Shown here: positions 55,933-64,000 of the stretch, one piece after another
Numbering within the stretch: position 1 is the stretch's first letter
Layout of the letters: every line of letters starts with the position of its first letter
Source of the DNA: Cephalotus follicularis
Lineage: Eukaryota; Streptophyta; Magnoliopsida; Oxalidales; Cephalotaceae
DNA: 64,000 nt
Assembly (NCBI GenBank): GCA_001972305.1
Contig: BDDD01000421.1
Location: 317,729-381,728, forward strand
Reading direction: 5' to 3'
Program-made: the position numbers and the translations under genes
The notes under the pieces: model-generated
What the model was told of the DNA's origin: nothing
What the model saw: only the letters and a program-made list of their open reading frames with translations
The model's database searches: none

Positions 55933-58181
55933 TGTCACACCCCGTTTCATTGACAACATAAAGGTCATGGCAATTTAACATAAATATCCAGCTTATGCAA
56001 AAACGGTAAAATTAAAACTTTAAATACCATTAACATCTTGCGGAAGCATTTAAACATAAGCCGAAAGTAAACTGAATCTTGCGTCCCATACCACATGATT
56101 CCATCAAATAACATCATTAAGTCATTGTCAATTGCCCACTAACGGAGCGTGATCAAGGTTGATTAACATTATTAAAACATTAGTACCATAATCCAAAGTA
56201 AATCAGGTCTCAAATACATTGTTTTACATTTATTTAAGTAAATAAATCCCCATCTCCCCTCAGATTCGGCCACGCACAGTCAAAATCCACATCACTGCAT
56301 CAATCTGCATTAGTAGGGGGTTAGCCTTTGTCCTCACTCGGCTAAATCATAAGTGTAATTCAAGGTTAGTGATAATGAATATCATGAAATGAATGCACTC
56401 ATGATGCAATATATAATACATCGCCATACGTACATATACATATGTATATGTATATATATATATATATATATACACCAATAGGTGCAACGATGCCAAGTGG
56501 CTACAGCCATCAAATCATCAATCATGTCTCAAAGGACAAAACCAATCAAATCGAATCGGTACAAAGAGCGCCGCCATCTCCAGGCCCCGACGTCGTACTC
56601 TTGCTTCGGCCCCCGACTCCGAGGTCACGAAACAAGGCAACAAATAAAACTCATGATGCTCGCACTCTGTGTTCAGCAATCATGGCAACCTGTGTTACTT
56701 GTACTATGTGTCAGGTAACATTGTATTTGGGCGTCCCTAGCCATCTCCTGGCCCCTAGGAAAACATCCCACCACCGGCCATCGACGACACTCCTTCACCC
56801 CAGCCAGTACGGCATCAATCACAATCAACAAATCAAATCAATTCAAATCGTTTCTGAGTAATTTATAAAGTACTGGAAATAATAGGTTTATATCAAAATG
56901 TATTACATCTTTGAAACCATGTTTCAATCCGTTAAAAACATACATTTATCAAAAAATATATTTTCATATCAAATAATGATTTGTATAAAATCATGTACAC
57001 ATTTCTAAAATGAATAAAACACTTTAGAATCATCCAAATTCCAATCATCAATTCATTTCATATCAGAATGCAATGCAAAGATATGCTCAAAGTGCGGGTC
57101 AGTCCCTAACCAGTCGGCTGTCTCTTCTTGACAGTCAGCTGTCCCTCCTTGGCAGTCAGCTGCCTTCATTCAACTGTCGGCTGCTCTCTTGGTAGTTGAC
57201 TGATTTCTCTTGATCAGTCGGCTACCCACTCATGGCAGTCGACTACACAACCTTCTACAGGTTTTTCCTATTCAACGCATGAATAGTCGACTGGTTCTCA
57301 CGTCCAGTCGATTGTTTCTCATTAAGCAGTCGGCTGTTCATACTGAACAGTCGGCTGCCTCCCTGTGGCAGTCGACTGGATTTACGACAGTAGGCAAAAA
57401 TAACAGCAAAACACATGCAATTCTTAACCAATCCAATTCAATTCCGAGCATTCAGCAACAATAACACACATTCATGCTCATATAACAGTCTATTGCATGC
57501 ATTTCACCGATTAATGTCCATTATAACGGAACTTAAATCACAATTATGAGATTTACCCCTACCTTAGAATTCCAAGTTAGGAATTGCAATCCACATCTTT
57601 GAGTCCCAATGCGAGTTCCAAGCTTCCAAATCCGTCCAGCAACACCAACAAGTCCGGTTCTTCCACCGAATCAAGCTTCCAAGTCCTCAATCCAAAGTAT
57701 GGAGCATTAGGGTAACTTATCTCTCTCACAAACTCTCCATTTCTCTTTATCTTAGAATGCTGATGGAAGAGGGGAGAAAGTGTGTTTTTATGGACATTTT
57801 CGTGCCTCTCTCCTCACAAGCCGACACTGTCACCAGCCATTGTCCTCTCTCCCATCTCCTCTGCCAAAAGAGGTCTGCCAACACATTTTTAACTAACATG
57901 TCCCATGGCAGTCGGTTGCCTTGTCTAGGCAGTCGGCTGTCTCTGCCGATATAATCCAGCCGGCTGTCCCTCACAGCAGCTGGCTGGTCCCTTCCCTTAG
58001 GGTCCAGTCGACTGTCTCCCTATGATAGTCGGCTGGCCGCCTGTTTCAGCACTTCTACACTTCAACTTTTGCTCAAGACTTAACATTTCAAAATGGGAAA
58101 AGTCACAATTCTCATTAATTCAAAGCCTAAATTACATTGGACATACAATATTACACTTTAATGAAAATCCCGGGTGCCACA
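55933..58181 (-). repeat. Gypsy-2 5' LTR (2249 bp)
   Basis: On + it begins tgtcacaccccg and ends cgggtgccaca. It carries CAGTCGACTG-type arrays (about 57105-57375 and 57905-58035) and a (ta) run at 56440-56472. It preserves the empty sites for both solo LTRs found in the sister LTR, at accacatgatt (about 56090) and agcaatcatgg (about 56675). Confidence 0.93.
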
Positions 58182-59116
58182 CACTCTTTGTTGAATTTTT
58201 CTTTCTTCTTAAGATTCGGGCAATCACTTTTGAAGTGGCCCGGCTTTTTACACTCATAGCATGTTGGTTCTTCCTTTTTGCTTGATTCTGCATTGTGAGG
58301 GAACTTCTTGAAAGCCTTCTTGCCCTTTTGACTTTTGAGAAACTTCTTGAATATGGAGGTGATAAGTGCCAAGTCTCCATCACCACCACTCTCACTATCT
58401 TCCTTCGAGGCTTTTAAGGTAATCGTCTTCTTCTTTTTGACTTCAACATGCTCATGATTCTTCATTGTTGTCTCATGTGTCATTATGGAACCAAGGAGTT
58501 GTTCAAGTGGAAGAGTTGAAAGGTCCTTAGCTTCCTCAATTGCCGTTTCCTTTGGAGTCCAACTTCTTGGCAAACACCTTAAGATTTTCCTTGCAAGTTC
58601 TTGGTTAGAATAAGATTTGCCAAGATTTTTAAGGGATTTAACAATTGTAGTAAAACGCGTAAACATATCACTTATACATTCATTGTCATGCATCAAAAAT
58701 AATTCGTATTCATGAACAAGCATACTAATTTTCGATTCTTTTACTTGATTAGTACCTTCATAAGTGACTTCAAGCAAATCCCACATTTCTTTAGCCGAGT
58801 CGCAAGAAGAAATGCGATTAAACTCATTTGGACCAATGGCACAAAACAAAACATGCTTAGATTTTGAATTTAATTGTAACGTTCTAAAATCATTATCGTT
58901 AAATTCATTTTCGGGTTTTAGTGAGACTACACCTTCTATCGTTCTTGTGGGCATCCTAGGACCATTTACAATAATATGCCATAGTTGATAGTCTAAGGAT
59001 TGTAAAAAAAATTTCATTCTAGTTTTCCAAAAACTATAATTGTTTCCGTCAAAAAATGGGGTTCTAGAGATTGAGGAACCTTCTACTCCTACGTTTAGAT
59101 TCATAGAAGATGACAT
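58182..59116 (-). pseudogene. gag: Copia Gag, N-terminal part with first zinc knuckle
   Basis: The ATG ends at 59116. The frame reads through PFFDGNNYSFWKTRM (DUF4219), a UBN2 domain (LNSKSKHVLFCAIGPNEF, SYSNQELARKILRCLP) and a CCHC knuckle, CYECKKPGHFKSDC, near 58210-58255. It is cut at the Gypsy-2 junction. Residues after the junction in the open frame belong to the LTR. Coding resumes on the other side at 44991. Confidence 0.92.
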
Positions 59117-59156
59117 GGATCTTTATATTTCTAACAATTAAGAATTATGAAATAAC

Positions 59157-59169
59157 CTTTCTGATACCA
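59157..59169 (-). promoter_or_regulatory. Primer-binding site, gag-only copia B
   Basis: The - strand reads TGGTATCAGAAAG, two bases from the LTR. It is of the tRNA-Met type. Confidence 0.88.
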
Positions 59170-59171
59170 AC

Positions 59172-60270
59172 TGAAAAACCTATATGGCAACCTTAAACTT
59201 AAAGAGATATTTCTTTGCGAAAAAAACAAATTGAGCTATGAAGCTAAACAAACATACAAGAACAAATAAAACAATTGTAAGTAAAGAGAGAAGGGATAGA
59301 GAGAGTGTAAACAAATTTATAGTGGTTCGACAAAATTCGTGCCTACGTCCACTTTCTCAAGACTCCTTTGAGATTCCACTAGAGACCATTAGCAACCTTT
59401 GATTTTGTCTTGTGGGTGCAAATCAAAGAAAAACACCTTACACTTGATTTTGGGTTTTGGGTGCAAATCAACTAAACACCTTACAAGTGATTGACCCCCT
59501 TTGATAATCTTACTAAGGGTTCACTTCCCTTGATTATCTCACGAAGGATTCACTCCTCTCTTTTACAATGAAAGATATGTAAAATGGTTTGTGTTTACAA
59601 AGTAACCTCTCAAAGGTTGGATATCAAAGTGTTTGACCCACAAGCTTTGAAGGATTTGAAAGTGGAAGTTTTTTTTCTTTCTAAGTTCTTCTCTTTAGAT
59701 TTGAAAGTTGAAGTTATTGAACTCTTGTTCTTAGATTGTGCAAAAGTCATTTCGGTCTTGATTCTTGGCTTGTATATATAGCTTTCCTTTGATTCTAGCC
59801 GTTGGTGAAGTTATTTGGCCGTTGCTTGTATCTCGGAACTTGTTGCTTTAAGGTCGGCACTTTAAAACGAAGTCAGACATTGTTCCAGCCGTGCAAAGCG
59901 TCGACGGTGTCGCTTAAAGCGTCGGCGCTTATGCTACCGTTATGCATTGTATTTGAATTTTCTCGTTTAGTTCGCTGACGCTTTGATCTGGGTGTCGACT
60001 CTTTGGCATAAAGCGCTGACACTTTCCCTTGAGCGTCGCCGCTTTAAGTTCCTCAAATGATTTTGCAAGACACTGTTTTTAACCGCTGATACAAGCTCCT
60101 TAAGCGTTGACGCCTTGCTCCAAACCGCTAGCGCTTTCCATTAGACCGTCGGCGCTTTGATCAATTTCTGCACTTTCTTATTTTGTTTATCTTTTACTTG
60201 CACAGAAAGTAAAAATATTAAATACAAATATGTAATCATTAAAATTTAGGATTGAGACTAAAAGTCAACA
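59172..60270 (-). repeat. Gag-only copia B, 5' LTR (1099 bp)
   Basis: In - orientation it starts TGTTGACTTTTAG and ends TTTTTCA. It has a TCGA-type array at about 59890-60150 and a TATA box at 59773-59781 (-). Confidence 0.93.
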
Positions 60271-60275
60271 ATACC

Positions 60276-60809
60276 CATTTATTAAGGTCCGTATTTCCAA
60301 TTCTAGATAAATCTATTCTCAACACGTCAAAAATGTAAAAGAATAACAGTGATAATGCTAGTGTTGTCACCGAGAACCAGTACACTCCACTCACCATTTT
60401 CATCTATAATTAAAATGAGTATTATCAATAATTGTGTATTCATGACCAAAGGAATAATTTGGCCAAAAAAAAAAAAAGGTACAAGTAAATCTAAATAATA
60501 TCACTAGTGGATTTGTTTTGATATTGCAAAGAGAAGTTGGTGCATGTGGTGTGGTATGCAGGTAATTACCCCGACATTTCGATTCTTATCACAGAGTGAT
60601 AAATGTTACGAATCTCAGATATGAAAGAAAAGCTATTAAATGTGCATAAGTATATAAGACTTTGGATGACCCAATTTTTTAAGCTAGTTTTTAAGGTTGG
60701 TTTTTTCTATTGTCTTATCAATTATGTTTTTATTGACCATGTACAGTTACACGATAATTCATCAAATGAGGTGACCTAAGGGGGAGATAAGAGTTACATG
60801 AAGAGAAGT
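60276..60809. other. AT-rich stretch without genes
   Basis: No domain or repeat border is seen. A stretch at 60440-60515 (ttggccaaaa...caagtaa...taatatcac) weakly resembles 41505-41550, so both may derive from one old repeat. Confidence 0.4.
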
Positions 60810-61240
60810 CCACCTATTAGAGTGCAGGTAACCGGAGTGAAAGTCGTCTCCCTACCAAAAGAAGTGAGAGGAAATGACTACTAGTGCAGAGGATTACCTA
60901 AAAGTAGAGTGAAACTAACAAAAGTAAGAGTCGTCTCTCTTCTTGAAGGTGGGAGGAAAGGGTTACCTATGGAAATGACTATTCGTGTTGAAAAAATAGA
61001 GAGGAAAGGGTTGCAGAAAAATAGAGTGAAACTAACAAGAGTGGGAATCGTCTGTCTCCTTGAAGGTGGGAGGAAATGGCTAACTAAAAATAGAATGAAA
61101 TTAACAAGAGTGAGAGCATTCTCTCTCCTTGAAGGTGAGAGGAAAGGGCTACCAACAGAAATGATTACATGAATAGAGTGAAGCTATCTAGAGTGACAGT
61201 TGTCTATCTGCGTAGAGTGAGCTGACGAGAACCCTTGTGT
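60810..61240 (+). repeat. Degenerate tandem repeat with coding-like units
   Basis: About five units of 60-100 bp recur, each with agagtgaaactaacaa, gtctctctccttgaaggt and ggaggaaagggcta-like blocks. An ORF over 60909-61172 reads repeats of KLTRV...LLEGGRK. I see no known domain, and the ORF probably reflects the repeat. Confidence 0.65.
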
Positions 61241-62756
61241 AAGAATGAGAGAATGTTATGAATCACACATCAGAAAGAAAAGTCAATAGATTTTGGTATA
61301 CAAGACTTTGGGTTCTCTAAGTTTATGATGTTAGTTCTTTCAAATGTTCTGATCAGAGTTAGTCGCCAGGAAATACGCGATGCATGTTTAAAATTGTTTA
61401 ATCAAATCTATATAATTCATGTATCTTTTCTAAATCAAGTAATACCTGATGTCTTTCTGTGGCACCATTATCTAAAGTGGAAGCAGTTAAAATGATTTAA
61501 TGAACCTTTAATTCATAGCATTTTTAATTTAGAAAGTACAGTGAAAATGGATTGAAGCTTTATTAGTAATATAGATATATAGATAGATATATGTGGGCTT
61601 TAAAATATGCGATTACATATTCTCCTATAACAGATGCTCTCAGCAACATAATTTGAAAAATAAAAGAAGAAATTAAAGATAACACAAATAACAAATAGTC
61701 TTTTTATTTCTTAGATTATTCAAATTATATGGTTCTTATGAAATCACAAAACTTAGAAGATATTACCTGTTGCAGCTACATTAACATTCTTTTACCCCAC
61801 TTATACTTGAGCACATTTCTATTTATCTGGTAGTTGTGTAAGTAAATTCCACCGACTTGCGCCTCCTAGTTGCAATTGCGACCACCACATTCCATAATGA
61901 TAAAATTATCATCACTCACAAAAGCATAAAAAAACAACATGGAAATCATCGTACCACAAATTGCAAAAAAAAAAAAGGTGTTGTACCGAAATAATTGATG
62001 CGAAATCCAAGTTCGTAAGTGTCATTACGGTTGAGAGAATGGAGGCCAGGATCATCGTCACGGGATTTACAGTGGATGCCAAGTTTTTTATTTACCATTA
62101 GCTAGTTGGAGATGCATACATGGTACCTTTTAAATTCTCAGCAACTACCTATGCCAAAGTACAAGGCAAGCAAGAACATGCACAAGTAAAAACGGCTTAG
62201 TGTGTTTTGCTTCATTTGTTTTGGTTCCTCCTAAGATTAAGAGATATTAAGAGTGTGATACTATATTGAAACTGATGGTAGATTGTGTTTTTATATCCAA
62301 AGAAGGCTAAATCATTTGAATAATGTTATTAACTAACAGTGAGGTGGCATAACAAGTTAAAATTTTATTATTTATTATTTTATTAAAAATCAAAACATCA
62401 TTAATAATATTTAAAAAAAGACCAATAAAATACATTTATGATTACATCTCACTTGGCATTACTCTATATAATTGGTATCCTATTTATGGATTTGGATTAT
62501 GAACCAAAATTTATATATAGTAACAAATTTTTACATAAGAATGTACCAAAATTGAAACTGTGCACGAACATAATAATCTTGATTAAAAAAAAATCAATAT
62601 ATGCATACATAAGAACAAATGGGTGTAAAAAATTCCTCTGCAATAATCTTGATTAGATTTTCATAATCCTCATATTCAAAACTTGCACGACAAATCACTT
62701 GTCACAACATAAGAAAGATATTTTAATTCATATATGGGGATAATGATTATTCTTTG
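61241..62756. other. Region without a recognised gene
   Basis: This AT-rich sequence has an A-run at 61965-61976 and a (ta)/(ga) run at 61572-61590. ORFs are short and show no domain. It may include host intergenic DNA. Confidence 0.4.
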
Positions 62757-63546
62757 TGTTCTTGTCAACTAGTTTTTATACTTACAGGTTATATTTCAAA
62801 AATCCAACTCTTGGATTAGATATTCAACTTATATAAAGTATGCATTTTCATTTTTAAGTCATTTGGATATTTCTAGATAATTAATCGAATAAGCTATTCT
62901 TTTATACTAAATGAGAATATTATAAAGGAAAAAGTGAAAATGCTGGATAGTCTCAAATACTGGATGGGGCTTAAGTATTGGATCACCTAAAAACGACTTG
63001 CTTACGATTTATATTTTATAAATTCAACCGTTTACTTTGATTATCTATGTGTGTCTTTCATATATATCAATTTTGAAGAGACTTGAAACTCTCTAAATAT
63101 TTCATTTTCATATAATAATTTTAACAGTTAAGTTAGGTTTTCCCCATATCTACTTATAACGGTTTAAATTGTTATATGAAATTGAATAGTTATAAGTATT
63201 CAATCGACTTGAATATTTGTAGATATGTTCTACGTATATAGATTATCAAATCCAATCGTTAGATTTCTAAAATATAAATCGTAAGCATGCCATTTTTAGG
63301 TGATCCAACAATTAAACTTGATTCAGTATCTAAGGTGATCCAGCATATTCGCTTTTTCCTATTATAAAACAGTTGAATTTTTTAAGTAAAAATGAAATAG
63401 TTAAAGATTTTCAATTTATTTAAAATTTGGCATGTTTAATCTATACATATAAAACATTTAATTAAAACACTTGGATTTATGAAATATGACCCTTATGTCC
63501 CGTAATTTAAAGTGAAAAGGATATAACTTATATCCTATGACAAGAA
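62757..63546. mobile_element. Outer MITE, split by an inner MITE
   Basis: The left end tgttcttgtca and arm (ggttatatttcaaaaatccaa) match, inverted, the right arm around 63468-63546 (ttggatttatgaaatatgac, then tgacaagaat). Removing 62927-63360 restores a compact element of about 350 bp similar in content to the MITE at 29455-29826. Exact ends are uncertain. Confidence 0.6.
62927..63360. mobile_element. Inner MITE with long terminal inverted repeats
   Basis: The ends ggaaaaagtgaaaatgctgg and, inverted, aggaaaaagcgaatatgctgg are followed by over 100 bp of inverted similarity (ggatcacctaaaaa, gcttacgatttatatttta). An 8-bp direct repeat, attataaa, flanks it (62919-62926 and 63361-63368). The length is about 434 bp and it is non-coding. 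The TSD length suits hAT or, if 9 bp, Mutator; which one is not settled. Confidence 0.8.
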
Positions 63547-64000
63547 TATTCGTTTTTCCCTTTTTATATATACATATATATAAAAATGTGCATAAAGAAA
63601 TAATATATAAAACAAAGAAAAAAAATTTGGAGAGCAACAAACACAAATCATATCCTTTGCTGCACTTTCTACGGTATTCTTTGTTGCACAAAGTACACAG
63701 CCGATGGATATGGTTTTTTCAGCTTTTTTTTAAAAACAAACTAGATTCGACGGCGCTGCACTTTGTGCAGTAGAGAATGTTGCACAAAGTGCAACAGAGG
63801 ATTTGGTTTGCAGAAAACGGCATAGCAAGCATTCATCAATGGGGTAATATGTAAGGAGAGAATTGAGAAAATTGAAGACTATTAAAAAGCCATTAAATCA
63901 TTTTATTTACGTGAAAACTCATGAATTTCCTTACCTTTGATCATTGATTTTAGTAACATTAATTGACAAAACAAAAAAGAAAAACAAAACATTAAACTTT
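63547..64000. other. AT-rich window end with short GC palindromes
   Basis: Most of the stretch has no feature. Around 63658-63795 the motif ctttgtgca / tgcacaaag recurs four times in both orientations, giving small hairpins ctgcactttgtgcag (63756-63770) and ttgcacaaagtgcaa (63780-63794). Confidence 0.45.

Larger units (their letters stand above)
44992..58181 (-). mobile_element. Gypsy-2: decayed relative of Gypsy-1 nested in gag-only copia B
   Basis: The 5' LTR (55933-58181) and an interrupted 3' LTR (44992-51158) flank a Gypsy-1-like coding region on the - strand. The flanks are tactc (44987-44991) and cactc (58182-58186), a TSD with one change. The gag frame on both sides joins. The 3' LTR has two solo LTRs inside it. 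Many stops and shifts show it is older than Gypsy-1. Confidence 0.93.
42544..60270 (-). mobile_element. Gag-only copia B, split by Gypsy-2
   Basis: LTRs at 42544-43641 and 59172-60270 match those of gag-only copia A. The TSD is perfect: atacc at 42539-42543 and 60271-60275. Removing Gypsy-2 (44992-58181) leaves an internal region with gag on the - strand and no pol. The 5' LTR lies on the right. Confidence 0.94.

Noticed and set aside
1-64000. Endogenous pararetrovirus (caulimovirid) sequence
   Set aside because: All RT-bearing elements have LTRs with integrase, or are of L1 type. No movement-protein or caulimovirid coat motif was seen.

Overview
The window is plant nuclear DNA from a repeat-dense, probably heterochromatic or intergenic region of an angiosperm. 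No complete host gene, rRNA, tRNA or CRISPR array was found. The evidence for a plant is: plant-type Ty1/copia and chromoviral Ty3/gypsy polyproteins; primer-binding sites that copy initiator tRNA-Met (TGGTATCAGAGC type); a plant L1-type LINE with an RVT zinc-finger tail; kilobase-long LTRs with 5-bp target-site duplications (TSDs); and AT-rich miniature inverted-repeat elements. The species cannot be told from the sequence.

Layout. (1) 1-13664 is a degenerate copia element, Copia-1, on the + strand. Its 5' LTR is cut by the window edge. A complete gag-only copia element sits in its leader (859-6881, - strand, TSD tgttt), and that element carries a 5'-truncated LINE in its gag (3389-5586). 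Copia-1 itself lies inside the RNase H of an older copia, whose C-terminal coding piece resumes at 13665-13961. (2) 14460-27591 is a decayed gypsy element, Gypsy-3 (+, TSD catac), with 3.3-3.6 kb LTRs. It is interrupted by a solo LTR (19489-21906, TSD agtcc) and by a 440-bp LTR-like patch. It lies in the 3' flank of the old copia. (3) 27592-31699 holds old copia flank, AT-rich filler, a MITE and a GGAAAATATTTTCC foldback element. (4) 31700-41067 is Gypsy-1 (+, TSD tatac), a Tekay/Del-like chromovirus with near-identical LTRs whose coding region has only two visible lesions. (5) 41068-42543 is sparse DNA with small tandem duplications. (6) 42544-60270 is a second gag-only copia (-, TSD atacc). 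Its gag is split by Gypsy-2 (44992-58181, -), a decayed relative of Gypsy-1, whose 3' LTR holds two further solo LTRs (45157-47878 and 48458-49591). (7) 60271-64000 holds a degenerate tandem repeat and one MITE nested in another.

Nesting is supported by TSDs and, for the two solo LTRs in Gypsy-2, by matching empty sites in the sister LTR. Host-independent function is limited. Gypsy-1 encodes Gag, protease, RT, RNase H, integrase and a chromodomain-like tail in one frame apart from one frameshift and one stop. The two gag-only copies encode only a structural protein and would depend on another copia for enzymes.

Three signals seem most worth following up. Copia-1's leader has four successive stem-loops that keep the same 18-19 nt loop while their stems differ and compensate. 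Arrays of TCGA-centred palindromes occur in LTRs or leaders of several otherwise different copia and gypsy lineages, including an identical 19-mer in one of each. The gag-only copia family has two copies that both lack pol and both carry many polypurine-tract-like stretches.
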